A DNA stretch of 64,000 nucleotides, from contig CAWDKH010000011.1 of the NCBI GenBank assembly GCA_963802905.1, positions 257,680 to 321,679 of the forward strand. The letters are read 5' to 3'. This document shows positions 53,890-62,918 of this stretch, piece after piece (the stretch's first letter is position 1; each line of letters starts with the position of its first letter). The notes below the pieces were generated by a model. That model was not told where the DNA came from and did not search any database. It saw only the letters and a program-made list of their open reading frames with translations. The translations under genes were made by a program, and so were the position numbers. The DNA is from DASQFQ01 sp963802905 (GTDB taxonomy: Bacteria > Actinomycetota > Thermoleophilia > Solirubrobacterales > Solirubrobacteraceae).

Positions 53890-55186
53890 TCAGCGCAGTC
53901 GCGAGCAGCGCCGTGGCAGTGAACGTGGCTTTCCCACGGTCGCGTCGAGCCGGCCGTCGAGTCGGGGCGTGCCGTTGCGCAAGGCGAACCGGAAGCGGCC
54001 GCCACCGGCGAGGTGCGCGGCGGCGCCGGTCCCGCCGATCACCTTCAGCGTTCCGGTCGGCGCGCCGCGCGCGCGGGTCGCCATCGTGATCCGCAGACAG
54101 GCGCGGCCGCTACCGCCCGTGAACGTCGCCAGCGCGAGCCCCGACAGGCGCGCCACGCCAGTCCGCCGGTCCGCGGACAGCCGCAGCCGCGCGACCCAGG
54201 TGGAGCGGCGGAAGGGCCGCAACGGCCCGAGGCCACGAGGGGGCGCGATCAGGCGCCCGCGGGCACGGACAGCCGGCAACACGACCTGCGCGCCACGGCG
54301 CCGCGGCGTGCCGAGGCCGTTCGAGAATGACACGCCGGCCAGCCGCGCCGAGAACGCCCGGCCCGGCGCGCGTTTGGCGGCCGCGGCCGCGCTCGCCGCG
54401 CGGGACGGTGCCACGGGCACCTCCCTCACAGTCGTGGCCGTCCGAGCGGCGGCGTCGGTGATCTGGAGCCGCACGGCCCTGGCCCCGGATGTCGCGTAGA
54501 CGATCGAGGTCGTGGCCTGTGACGAGGGGCCGACCTCGAACGTCCCGTTGCCGTCGAGGTCCCACGCATAGTGCCGCGCACCGCTCGAGCGAGAGGCGTC
54601 GAAGAGCACGCTCTGCCCCACGACGGCAGGGCTCGGCGTGAACGTGAAGCTCGCAACCGGCCCGGAGAAGCTGCCGAGGATCGTGATCTCCTGCCGAGCT
54701 TCCGCTGACCTCCCGGAGTCGTCGATCACTCGCAGTCCGATGACCCTGCGCTGGTCGAGCACCCCTCCCTCCACCGCGAAGATCTCCCGCCGGATCACGC
54801 CTTGATCCCGCGCGTCAGAGCTCGAAGTTGAGGGATAAGCTGGAATCGATCGACACGTCCGGAGCGCCGTCGACGTCCCACTGGTAACGCACGATCCGGC
54901 CGTCGGGATCGCTCGAAGCCGATGCGTCGAGAACCACCGCGCCGCCATTGGCGACGGTGCCGGGGGCAACCGTGAACGAGGCCGTCGGCGACTTACCGAA
55001 CGATGGTGGTTTGTTGCCCGAGCATAGGAGTCCCTGGAAGATCGCCCCGCCCGGATCTCCGTTGCTCGCGCGGCAGAAGTCTTCGTCGCACCCGCTGAGC
55101 GCGAGCGCGATGACAAGCGCGAAAGCGACGACCAGCGTCCGTGGCAACCGAGCCGCGTGCGTGGCCCCATTCTTGTCGTTCCGCAT
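53890..55186 (-). CDS. PKD-domain lipoprotein (frame broken)
   Basis: About 430 aa after one break near 54825. Lipoprotein signal LVVAFALVIALALSGCDED, then PKD domain 1 (PTASFTVAPGTVANGGAVVL, SSDPDGRIVRYQWDVDG) and, in the second frame, PKD domain 2 (PVASFTFTPSPAVVGQSVLF, RHYAWDLDGNGTFEVG). The C-terminal ~190 residues form a beta-rich module (GLGPLRPFRRSTWVARLRLS ... GRACLRITMATRARG, GGTGAAAHLAGGGRFRF) not recognised. Likely a cell-surface binding protein carried by the element. It precedes nothing in operon; the flavin oxidase upstream is 40 bp away on the same strand. Confidence 0.72.
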
Positions 55187-55225
55187 CGTTGACCCGCCGT
55201 TAGATCGAGGCCGCCCGAGGTGTCG

Positions 55226-56627
55226 CTACGGCTCGATGTTCTGGTTCAGCCGGAAGAAGTTCGTCGGGTCGTGTGCGCGCTTCAGCTCGACCAACCGCTC
55301 GTATTGCCGGTCGCCGTAGGCCTGGCGGACCCGCTCGGCCCCCTCATCGCCCAGGAAGTTGACGTAGACGCGGTCGCCCGCATGCGGCTGCAGCGCCGAG
55401 AAGAAGTCGCGCGCCCAGGCGACGTGGCGGTTCGGGGTCGCCCTCGGTCCAGACCGCGTTGATGACCACGTTGTGGGCGGCGTCGCGCTGGCTGAACGCG
55501 GTGTCGTCCTCTCCCGCGCGGGCGAGGGCACCCCCGAGCTGGAAGACGATGCAGTACGACTTCGGCGAGGTTTGCGCCGAGGCGCGTTCGACGAGCGTGT
55601 CGATCGCGTCGTCGGTGAGCGGCGGTAGCTCGACCGACTTCCAGTAGCGGTGCCAGCCGTGCGGGACGAACGGGTCGAACATCGACTGCAGCGCGGTGTA
55701 GAGCTTCGGCTCGAGCAGGTCGGCGATCGGGTTGCCGAACTCCTTCAGCGGCCGCACCGCCTCGATCCCGTCCTCGGGCGCGCCGGCGTAGCAGGCCCCG
55801 ACCATCACGATCGGCTTGCCGTGCACGTCCTCGGGCAGGAAGGGGACCGGCGGGGCCACGCTCAGCTCGAAGATCGTCGTCAACTCGTCGGGCGCCGTGG
55901 CGATGAACTCGCGGTAGAAGGCGAGCACCTCGCGGGCATCCTCGAGGGGGTGAAAGATCGGTCCGGCGAGCACGATCGGGCCCACTGGGTGAAGGCGGTA
56001 CTCGAACGAGGTCACTACGCCGAAGTTCCCGCCGCCGCCGCGGATCCCCCAGAAGAGGTCTGGGTTCTCGTCCCCGCTCGCGGTGACGAGCTCTCCCTCG
56101 GCCGTGACCAGGTCGACCGAGAGGAGGTTGTCGACCGTCGCGCCGTGCTTTCGCGTGAGCCAGCCGATGCCGCCGCCGAGGGTGAGGCCGGCGATGCCGG
56201 TGTGGGTGACGATCCCGCCCACCGTCGCCAGGCCGTGAAGCTGCGTCTCGCGGTCGAGCTCGCCCCAGAGCACGCCGGCCTCGGCCCTGGCGGTGCGCGC
56301 TGCCGGGTCGACCCTGATCCCTTTCATCGGCGAAAGGTCGATCACGAGGCCGCCGTCGTTGACGGCATGACCAGCGACGCCGTGGCCGCCGGAGCGCACC
56401 GCCACGAGTAGGTCGCGCTCGCGCGCGAAGCGAACCGCCGCGACGACGTCGGCGACTCCGGTGCAGCGAGCGACGCAGGCGGGGCGGCGGTCGATCGCAC
56501 CGTTCCAGATCGCGCGCGCGGCGTCGTAGCGTTCGTCGTCGGGATCGATCACCGGGCCGCGGATGGAGTCGTGCAGACGGTCGAGGTCGGTGATCGCTGC
56601 CGCGAGTGTCGTCGTCTCGGTAGCCAT
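55226..56627 (-). CDS. FAD-linked oxidase, berberine-bridge-enzyme-like (frame broken)
   Basis: About 466 aa with one break near 55435. FAD_binding_4 domain: VRSGGHGVAGHAVNDGGLVI (the His in GGHG links FAD covalently), GLTLGGGIGWLTRKHGATVD, DLFWGIRGGGGNFGVVTSFE; after the break the BBE tail RVYVNFLGDEGAERVRQAYG and HDPTNFFRLNQNI. The position that bears the second FAD-linking Cys in plant enzymes has no Cys (ATVGGIVTHTG), so attachment is through His only. Such enzymes oxidise sugars or secondary metabolites. ATG at 56627 fits the family start. Divergent from the HxlR gene with a palindrome between. Confidence 0.85.
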
Positions 56628-56671
56628 GTCGCCGACGCTAGGCGGGTGCCCTGCCACGGACTAGAGCGAGT

Positions 56672-56691
56672 TTCGAACCAAGTGGTTCGAA
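56672..56691. promoter_or_regulatory. Perfect palindrome, probable HxlR operator
   Basis: TTCGAACCA-AG-TGGTTCGAA: 9-bp arms, 2-bp spacer, midway in the 116-bp gap between the divergent oxidase and HxlR genes. A further CCGAACC half-site lies at 56694-56700. The form and place fit a dimeric winged-helix regulator that controls both genes. Confidence 0.65.
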
Positions 56692-56743
56692 TTCCGAACC
56701 TGGCTCGTACCTGGCCCCTATCCGGGTTTAGCATCCGCCGAGG

Positions 56744-57508
56744 ATGCGGGGCTACGCGCAGTACTGCCCGATCGCTAAGGCGAGCGAGATCCTCGGCGAC
56801 CGCTGGACGCTCCTGATCGTGCGGGAGATGCTGGGCGGTGCGAGCGGGTTCAACGAGCTCCAGCGTGGCCTGCCGGGGATCTCGCGCTCGGTCCTCTCCG
56901 ATCGGCTTCGCTCGCTCGAGCGGGCCGAGATCATCGATCGCCGGACCGGCCCCAAGGGAAGGACGCTGGACTATCGCCTGACGCTCGCCGGCCGGGACCT
57001 GGAGCCGGTCGTGCAGGCGATGGGGGAGTGGGGGGTGACCTGGTCGGTAACCGATCCCCGCCCCGAGGAGCTGGACCCCTACCTCTTGATCGTCTGGATG
57101 GCTCGCCACGTCGATCGTGAGCAGCTTCCACCGGCTCGCACGGTGGTCCAGTTCGACTTCCGCGACCCGGCGGAGCGCTACTGGATGGTGCTCGAGCCCT
57201 CCGAGGTCTCGGTCTGCCTCCAGCACCCCGGGTTCGACGTCGACCTCGAGGTCGCGGTCGATACGGCGACGCTCTACCGCGTCTATCTGGGGCGCGCCGC
57301 GCTGGCCGGCGCGCTCAGGGCTCGCAAGTTGACCATGCGCGGGCCGAGGGCGCTTCAGCGCGGGTTCGGACGCTGGTTCGCCTGGAGCGCGTTCGCACCC
57401 GCCAGCCGGCGGGCCGACGAGCGCCGCAGGGCAGCGTCACGACTCGCGGGCCCCCAGAAGGTGCGGGTCGAGCAGCCACCGCCGACGCATCCTCGCTTCA
57501 GAGCATGA
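56744..57508 (+). CDS. HxlR-family transcriptional regulator with extra C-terminal domain
   Basis: 254 aa. Winged helix typical of HxlR: YCPIAKASEILGDRWTLLIV, REMLGGASGFNELQRGLPGI, SRSVLSDRLRSLERAEIIDR. HxlR proteins are usually ~110-130 aa; the additional ~130 residues (VVQFDFRDPAERYWMVLEPS, VSVCLQHPGFDVDLEVAVDT) resemble an SCP2/sterol-carrier-like ligand domain seen in some actinobacterial members. It probably senses a small molecule and controls the divergent flavin oxidase through the palindrome at 56672. The ATG at 56744 has a GAGG directly before it; spacing is poor. Confidence 0.83.
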   Translation: MRGYAQYCPIAKASEILGDRWTLLIVREMLGGASGFNELQRGLPGISRSVLSDRLRSLERAEIIDRRTGPKGRTLDYRLTLAGRDLEPVVQAMGEWGVTWSVTDPRPEELDPYLLIVWMARHVDREQLPPARTVVQFDFRDPAERYWMVLEPSEVSVCLQHPGFDVDLEVAVDTATLYRVYLGRAALAGALRARKLTMRGPRALQRGFGRWFAWSAFAPASRRADERRRAASRLAGPQKVRVEQPPPTHPRFRA

Positions 57509-58188
57509 GCGAGGGGAGCGCCGCCTTCGAAGCCCGAACGAGGGGTGAGACGGACATTCGCGCGGGGGATGTCTCGAGCAGGCTCCTCGTTCAGTCCCCA
57601 AGGCGAGCTTCCCGCTTCACTCCGCGTGACTCCTCACTTGGACGACCAGCGGGAGCGCGACGCGGCTCGATTCCGTGCAAGCAGTGCATAGGCACCGCGT
57701 CGGCGACCGTCGGGTCCGGAGAGACGGAGCTCCGACACCGTCGCTTGCGCATTGCGCGAGATGCGATAGCCGCATTTCGCGGCAAGACCGCCGGGTCGCC
57801 ACTTGCGCATTCCATGCAAAGCAGCAGTCGGCTGAGCGGCGGAGGCCGCCATCGCATTCGCCTGCATGGGCTAGCGGCCGGCGCGGGACGGCGTCCTGGA
57901 CACCGGCTCATATGACTCACGACGACATCGACGCAACACGCACAGCACATCCGAGCCATTCGAGAAACCGAGATGGCTCAGAAGTGAGCCCCTCGTTAAC
58001 CGAATCCGGCCTGTCACCAGGCACGCTGCGAGGCAGACTCCTCAACGTCGACCGACACCCACAAGACCGACACGCACTTGCACGACCCGTGGGAGCGACG
58101 CCACCGCAACGAAACGAGGAGGTCTTCTGCCGCTGAGGTGAGCAGCGCGCCCTCGCGCGGGGGAGGGTCGAATCGGATGCGGGACTTT
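57509..58188. other. 680-bp stretch with no convincing gene
   Basis: Several short frames are open here on both strands, but none has a recognisable domain or a good start site, and composition is less GC-biased at third positions than in neighbours. A small ATGCG-ATAGC-CGCAT hairpin is near 57760. It lies between the HxlR gene and the convergent DUF4129 gene and may be remnants of former genes. Confidence 0.5.
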
Positions 58189-58923
58189 TCAATCCCGCTC
58201 CTCCACCGCGGCCAGGGCGGCGCGGGCGTTCTCGAGCTCGCCGAGTGCTCGGCGTGGGGCGGACGGTGGGATCGGGTGATGGCTGAAGCGCGCTACCTCG
58301 AACAGCGCCGTGATCGTCGTCAGCGATCCGCGGGAGGCGCCGTGCTCGCGTAGCACGCGGGTGAGGTACTCGCGTGGTGCTTCGGGCGCCCGACGGGCTA
58401 GATCTCGTTCGGCGAGGACCTGCTCCATGCGGGCGTACGCTTCGATCACGGCTGCGCGCGCATCGGCGGGGTCGCGCAGGCGCACCGATGCTGCGTCGAG
58501 TGCGCGCTGGACGAGCTCGGCCTCGTCGGGCTCGTCTGTTCGCGTTGCCTCTCCCACAGTCGGGCCCCGCGTCGCCACGAACGCTGCGCGGCGTTCACGT
58601 CGCGCCCTCGCCCACGCCCGCAGCTCGGGGACGAGCAGCACGGCTGCGGCGACGAGGCCTGTCAGGCCGAGGGCCGCGAGCGCCCACCATTGCCAGTCGG
58701 GCGTAGCGGAGCGCGTGCCAGAGTCGTAGGTCACCACGGGGGGCGCCGCGTCGTCCAGCGAGCGACGCGGCGGCGCGGGGGTCGCGGCGGACTCTTGGCT
58801 GCGGCGCTGCGTCTCGACGCCGATCGGGCCGCGGACCGGCTCGCGGCTGGCCACGGCCGCCGCGCACAGGAGCGCGGTCAGCGCGATCAGGGCGGCAGCG
58901 GTACGTACGCCGGTCGTCTGCAT
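58189..58923 (-). CDS. DUF4129 membrane protein
   Basis: 244 aa from ATG 58923, which starts a signal/helix (VRTAAALIALTALLCAAAVA). A second helix follows at ~85-105 (WWALAALGLTGLVAAAVLLV), then a cytoplasmic domain with the DUF4129 block: AVIEAYARMEQVLAERDLAR, RAPEAPREYLTRVL, LTTITALFEVARFSHHPIPP. Such proteins occur with MoxR, DUF58 and transglutaminase genes, which are found here divergently. Role unknown, perhaps in assembly of a surface or membrane complex. Confidence 0.85.
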   Translation of the reverse strand: MQTTGVRTAAALIALTALLCAAAVASREPVRGPIGVETQRRSQESAATPAPPRRSLDDAAPPVVTYDSGTRSATPDWQWWALAALGLTGLVAAAVLLVPELRAWARARRERRAAFVATRGPTVGEATRTDEPDEAELVQRALDAASVRLRDPADARAAVIEAYARMEQVLAERDLARRAPEAPREYLTRVLREHGASRGSLTTITALFEVARFSHHPIPPSAPRRALGELENARAALAAVEERD

Positions 58924-59017
58924 CCGGCCGAGCCTATTCCTGACCGCTCCGATGGGCCAGTTCTCGGCATCCGGATCGCGGTTATGGTCTTGAAGCTTTG
59001 GAGGAGGCTCGGGTTCC

Positions 59018-59443
59018 GTGAAGGCGCTGGCTGAGGTCGCGGCGATCGTCGCCGGCGGCGTGGGAGCCGCTGTCTGCCTTGCGGTCCTCAGCGTCCGCCT
59101 TCCGCAGGGCGGACCGGTGTTCGAGCCCGGCTTGCGGATGCCGGTGAAGACCGCGGTCTGGCCGGCCCAGCTCGTGCGGCTCGAGCGCATGGTCCGGTCG
59201 TCCGCGTCGAGCGGCCATGACGTTCACAACGCGCTCCGTCCTGTGCTGGTGGAGATCGCGGAGGCGCGCCTGACGCGCCGGGGCCTGCGGCTGGACCGGG
59301 ATGCCACCGAGGCGCGCCGGCTAATGGGCCCAGCCGCGTGGGAGCTCGTCCGCCCGGACCGCCCACCGCCACGCGATCCCGACAGCCCGGGCATCGCGGC
59401 CCGCGACCTCGAGTCGATCCTCGACACGCTGGACGCGTTGTGA
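59018..59443 (+). CDS. Small membrane protein of the MoxR operon
   Basis: 141 aa, GTG start. One N-terminal helix (VAAIVAGGVGAAVCLAVLSV) then a soluble helical part (LVRLERMVRSSASSGHDVHN, ALRPVLVEIAEARLTRRGLR) and a Pro-rich tail. Similar small proteins stand before moxR in actinobacterial clusters. Coupled to moxR by a GTGA overlap. Intact frame. Confidence 0.7.
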   Translation: MKALAEVAAIVAGGVGAAVCLAVLSVRLPQGGPVFEPGLRMPVKTAVWPAQLVRLERMVRSSASSGHDVHNALRPVLVEIAEARLTRRGLRLDRDATEARRLMGPAAWELVRPDRPPPRDPDSPGIAARDLESILDTLDAL

Positions 59444-60423
59444 CCGCGCCCAATGGCAGCAACGCCGAGCTCGCCGAGCGCGCCGCTCGCATCCTTGACG
59501 AGGTCGAGCGCGCGGTGGTCGGCAAGCGGCCCGTGCTCGAGCTGGTCCTGATGGGGCTGCTGGCCGACGGCCACGTGCTCATCGAGGACAACCCTGGCCT
59601 GGCCAAGACGCTGATGGCGCGGTCGTTCGCGGCGGTCACCAGCCTGCGCTTCGCGCGCGTGCAGTTCACGCCGGACCTGATGCCGTCGGACGTGACCGGC
59701 TCGACGATCTACGACCAGCGCAGCGGCGAGCTGCGCTTCCAGCCCGGCGCGATCTTCACGCACATCCTGCTCGGCGACGAGATCAACCGCGCGCCGCCGA
59801 AGACGCAGGCGGCGCTGCTGGAGGCGATGCAGGAGCGCCAGGTCACGAGCGAGGAGGGCACTCGCGCCCTCGAGCGCCCGTTCCTGGTGCTGGCCACCCA
59901 GAACCCGATCGAGTACGAAGGGACGTATCCGCTCCCGGAGGCGCAGCTCGACCGCTTCCTGCTGCGGATCCGCGTCGGCTACCCCGACCGCGGCGCCGAG
60001 GTCGAGCTGGCCGCACGGCGCCTGGAGCGCGGCAGCGACGACGTGGAGCTGCGCACGGTCGTCGACCGCGACGAGCTGCTCGCGATGCAGCAGGCGGTCG
60101 AGCTCGTGCACGCGACCGAGGACGTGATCGGCTACGCGGTCGACCTCGTGACCGCGACACGCGAGAGCGCCCAAGTGCAGGTGGGCGCCAGCCCCCGCGG
60201 CACGCTGGCGCTGCTCAAGCTGGCGCGCGCGAGGGCCGGGCTGGCTGGGCGCGACTTCGTGACCCCCGACGACGTCAAGCAGGTCGCGGTACCGGCGCTG
60301 GCGCACCGGATCACGCTGCGCCCCGAGCTGTGGATCCAGCGCGTCGACGCCGAGGACGTTGTGCGCGAGTGCCTGGAGAGCTGCCCGGTCCCGTCCGTGC
60401 GCGTCTCGGGCTCGGCTCCGTGA
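59440..60423 (+). CDS. MoxR-family AAA+ ATPase
   Basis: 327 aa, GTG start. Walker A-like IEDNPGLAKTLMARSF, Walker B LLGDEINRAPPKTQAALLEA, sensor 1 LATQNPIEYEGTYPLPEAQL, and DRFLLRIRVGYPDR. MoxR ATPases act as chaperones that insert cofactors or assemble VWA-type partners; the partner here is the DUF58 protein, coupled by a 4-nt overlap. Cytoplasmic. Complete catalytic set. Confidence 0.93.
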   Translation: MTAPNGSNAELAERAARILDEVERAVVGKRPVLELVLMGLLADGHVLIEDNPGLAKTLMARSFAAVTSLRFARVQFTPDLMPSDVTGSTIYDQRSGELRFQPGAIFTHILLGDEINRAPPKTQAALLEAMQERQVTSEEGTRALERPFLVLATQNPIEYEGTYPLPEAQLDRFLLRIRVGYPDRGAEVELAARRLERGSDDVELRTVVDRDELLAMQQAVELVHATEDVIGYAVDLVTATRESAQVQVGASPRGTLALLKLARARAGLAGRDFVTPDDVKQVAVPALAHRITLRPELWIQRVDAEDVVRECLESCPVPSVRVSGSAP

Positions 60424-61685
60424 CCCCGTCGGCGTCGCCGCGGCTGCTGGCCTATGCGGCCCTCGCCGCATTCGGCCTCGTCGCGGCGCTCGGCGCGGGC
60501 CGCCCCGAGCTCGCCGCTCTCGCGACGCCGTTCGCGCTGCTGGTGGTCGTCGCGCTGGCCGGGGCGCCGATCGCGCTCGACGGCGGCCTGCGGCTCGAGC
60601 GGGAGCGCGTGCTCGAGGGCGAGCCGGTGGGCGCGACCGCGACGGTGACCAACACCGGCGCCTCCGCGCGCGTCGAGCTCTACCTGCCGACGACGCCCCG
60701 GCTGCGGTCCGAGCCCGTGGCGACCGCGTTCTGGCTGCCCGCCGGCGCGCGCCGCGAGATCCACTTCGAGCTCGGGGTGGACCGCTGGGGTGTGCACGGT
60801 GCCGGGCCCGCGCTGGTGCGCGCCCGCGACCGGCTCGGGGCGTTCGCGCTCGAGGGCGAGCTCGGCGGGGCGTGTGAGCTGCGGGCGTACCCGAAATTCG
60901 ACCGCTTGCGAAGGCTCGTCGCGCCGCTCCGGACCCGGCCAGTCCTGGGCAGCCAGGTCGCGCGCGAGCGCGGCGAGGGCATCGAGTTCGCCGACCTGCG
61001 GCCGCTCGTGGCCGGCGACCGCGTCCGGCGCATCAACTGGCGCGCGACGTCGCGCCGCCGGGTCCCGTACGTCAACGTCCAGCATCCCGAGCAGAGCACC
61101 GACGTCGTGCTGTTCCTCGACACGTTCGCGCAGGCCGAGCACGCGGAGCAGGGCACGCTCGACGCGGCGGTCGTGGCGGCCGCGGCGCTGGCGTCCGCCT
61201 ACCTCGCGCGCCGCGACCGCGTTGCGCTCGTGAGCTTCGGCGGCAGCGTCAGCTGGCTCACGCCGAGCGCCGGCGCAGCCCAGCTGTATCGCATCGTCGA
61301 CGCGCTGCTCGCCAGTGAGATCCGGCGCGGCCACAAGTGGAAGAACGTCGCGCACCTTCCCCGCCGCCTGCTGCCCGCCCGCGCGCTCGTGCTCGCGCTG
61401 ACCCCGCTCCTGGACGCGCGCGGGATCGACGCGCTGCTCGACCTTCGCGCCCGCGGCTATGACCTCGCCGTCGTCGAGATCTCGCCGCTCCTCCACACGC
61501 CGGCCGACGAGGCCCACCGGCTGCCGCTCCGCCTGTGGGCCCTCCAGCGCGACGCGCTGCGCGCCCGCTTCGAGGCGCTCGGCGTCCCGGTCGTGAGCTG
61601 GGCGCATCCAGGCAGCAGCCTCGAGCTCGCGATCGAGGAGGTGATCACGTTCCGGCGGCACGCACGACCCGCCCCGCACGCCTAG
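60420..61685 (+). CDS. DUF58 domain membrane protein
   Basis: 421 aa, GTG start. Two helices at the N-terminus (LLAYAALAAFGLVAALG, LATPFALLVVVALAG), a beta-rich domain, then the DUF58 block EGIEFADLRPLVAGDRVRRI with NWRATSRRR and a VWA-like domain (DVVLFLDTFAQAE). The usual partner of MoxR. Its C-terminal end overlaps the next open frame. Confidence 0.9.
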   Translation: MTPSASPRLLAYAALAAFGLVAALGAGRPELAALATPFALLVVVALAGAPIALDGGLRLERERVLEGEPVGATATVTNTGASARVELYLPTTPRLRSEPVATAFWLPAGARREIHFELGVDRWGVHGAGPALVRARDRLGAFALEGELGGACELRAYPKFDRLRRLVAPLRTRPVLGSQVARERGEGIEFADLRPLVAGDRVRRINWRATSRRRVPYVNVQHPEQSTDVVLFLDTFAQAEHAEQGTLDAAVVAAAALASAYLARRDRVALVSFGGSVSWLTPSAGAAQLYRIVDALLASEIRRGHKWKNVAHLPRRLLPARALVLALTPLLDARGIDALLDLRARGYDLAVVEISPLLHTPADEAHRLPLRLWALQRDALRARFEALGVPVVSWAHPGSSLELAIEEVITFRRHARPAPHA

Positions 61686-62242
61686 CGACGGCGGCCGCCG
61701 CGCTCGCGCTGGCCGTCGCGCTCGGCGTCGCGACGGCCTTCGACGCCGTCCAGAGCGGGCTGGGGCTCCTCGGGACGGGGACAGCGACCCTTCTTCTTGC
61801 GCTTGCGCTCGCGACCGGGAGCCAGGCGGCCATCCCGTTCGCGCTGCTGCTGCTGGGCGCGGTCTACGCGCTGCCCGTTGGCCACCACACCATCGCCGTG
61901 CCGATCTACGGCAGCGTGCTGCTCGTCTGCGGCGAGCTCGCGTACTGGTCGCTCGACGAGCGGATCCGCGAGCGCGCGGACGCGGGCGTCGAGTTGCCCC
62001 GGCTCGTGGCCATCCTCGCAGTGGGCGGCGCCGCGATTCCGGCGAGCGCGCTCGTGGTCGCCGCGGCCGACGCCGACGTGCCGCGCTCGCCGGCCGGCAC
62101 GGCCGTGGGTGCCGCGGCGATCGTGGCGTGCGTCGCACTGCTCGTCGCGCTCGCCCATCTTCGCGGCGGCGTTCGGGCACAGCAGCGAGCGGTGTCGGAG
62201 AGATTCGTGTCCCCAACCGTGTCCCCGACTCAGCAGAACTGA
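61535..62242 (+). CDS. Membrane protein, start uncertain
   Basis: Useful sequence starts near 61650 (RPARLATAAAALALAVALGV), with four to five helices: FALLLLGAVYALPVGH, TIAVPIYGSVLLVCGELAYW, LVAILAVGGAAIPASALVVA, AAAIVACVALLVALAHL. The only standard in-frame start is GTG 61535, inside DUF58, and the segment up to 61650 looks like antisense-frame text, so the true start is unclear or an indel is present. Similar proteins follow DUF58 in MoxR clusters. The last residues (VSPTVSPTQQN) lie in a repeat near the attachment site, so the C-terminus may have been changed by integration. Confidence 0.6.
   Translation: MGPPARRAARPLRGARRPGRELGASRQQPRARDRGGDHVPAARTTRPARLATAAAALALAVALGVATAFDAVQSGLGLLGTGTATLLLALALATGSQAAIPFALLLLGAVYALPVGHHTIAVPIYGSVLLVCGELAYWSLDERIRERADAGVELPRLVAILAVGGAAIPASALVVAAADADVPRSPAGTAVGAAAIVACVALLVALAHLRGGVRAQQRAVSERFVSPTVSPTQQN
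62207..62226. repeat. GTGTCCCC pair near the right end
   Basis: GTGTCCCC at 62207 and 62219 (12 bp apart). A similar pair, GTGTCCC at 48637 and ATGTCCC at 48648 (11 bp apart), lies just inside the left end. They may be arm-type binding sites of the integrase. Confidence 0.4.
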
Positions 62243-62311
62243 CCCCGTCCGGGGCCGACTCGACGGCCCGTATTCGGCTCTACACCGCCAAACTCGCCCT
62301 CCCGGACGAGA

Positions 62312-62387
62312 TCTTAATCCGAAGGTTCCAGGTTCGATTCCTGGCGGGGGCATCGAACAAAAGGCCCGCATTCGCGGGCCTTTCGCG
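62312..62387 (+). repeat. Right attachment repeat (attR): partial tRNA-Lys plus terminator
   Basis: 76 bp, copy of 48532-48606 with one extra A. It contains only the anticodon loop to the 3' end of the tRNA (41 nt), so it is not a working tRNA. The copied hairpin at 62359-62383 lies just after the stop of the VOC gene and may terminate it. Confidence 0.9.
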
Positions 62388-62390
62388 ATT

Positions 62391-62840
62391 CTAGGCGGCG
62401 GGCGCGAACGCCTCGGGGCCCTGCTCCGCCGCCGCCGGATCCATCCACATGACCTGCCAGCCGTGGCCGTCGAGGTCGAAGAAGCTGCGTGAGTACATGA
62501 AGCCGTGGTCCTCGGCGTCATCCGCCTCGGTGCCGCCCGCCGCGAGCGCAGCGGCGCTGACCGAATCGACCTCGTCGCGGGATGACACGCTGAAGCAGTA
62601 CAGCGCCAGCGTGTGCGTGGTGGGATCGGCGATCGGCAGCTTCGCGAACTCCGCGAACTTCTCGCGGCTGAGCAGCATGAAGAAGGCCTGCTCGCCGACC
62701 AGCATGCAGGCGGCGGACTCGTCGGCGAATCTCGGGTCGTAGGTGAACCCGAGCTTCGCGAAGAACGCCTTGCTGCGCTCGAGGTCCGCTACGGGGATGT
62801 TCACGAACAGCATGCGGCCGGGGTGTGCGGGAGTGGTCAT
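62391..62840 (-). CDS. VOC (glyoxalase/bleomycin-resistance-like) protein
   Basis: 149 aa. RMLFVNIPVADLERSKAFFA, KLGFTYDPRFADESAACMLV, then YSRSFFDLDGHGWQVMWMDP: the paired beta-alpha-beta3 units of the VOC fold, with Glu/His ligands partly present. Related members are often lactoylglutathione-lyase-like or 'extradiol' type; the substrate is unknown. Its stop is 3 bp outside the right attachment repeat, so this is the first chromosomal gene after the element. Confidence 0.9.
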   Translation of the reverse strand: MTTPAHPGRMLFVNIPVADLERSKAFFAKLGFTYDPRFADESAACMLVGEQAFFMLLSREKFAEFAKLPIADPTTHTLALYCFSVSSRDEVDSVSAAALAAGGTEADDAEDHGFMYSRSFFDLDGHGWQVMWMDPAAAEQGPEAFAPAA

Positions 62841-62918
62841 GGTGGGTCTCCAGTCGGTGGCTCGACGGCGTACGTCCAGGTAGACCGGCCCAGCCGGCGG
62901 AACTCATCGGTGGATCTC

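Larger units (their letters stand above)
48532..62387. mobile_element. tRNA-Lys integrated element, ~13.8 kb
   Basis: Bounded by 75/76-bp direct repeats of the tRNA-Lys 3' end plus terminator. It carries a tyrosine integrase next to attL, an excisionase, a MobF relaxase, an IS110 remnant, a PKD lipoprotein, a flavin oxidase with HxlR regulator, and a DUF4129/MoxR/DUF58 set next to attR. There are no coupling protein or type IV secretion genes, so it is at most mobilizable by another element. Excision would join tRNA-Lys and its terminator to the VOC gene at 62391. Whether the MoxR set is cargo or older chromosome is unproven. Confidence 0.85.

Noticed and set aside
57675..58192. Overlapping short frames on both strands between HxlR and DUF4129
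   Set aside because: No domain, no ribosome site, and reading on either strand gives equally plausible low-complexity text; treated as non-coding.
62312..62352. Second tRNA-Lys gene
   Set aside because: Only the 3' 41 nt of the tRNA are present, with no acceptor 5' strand or D arm. It is the right attachment repeat.
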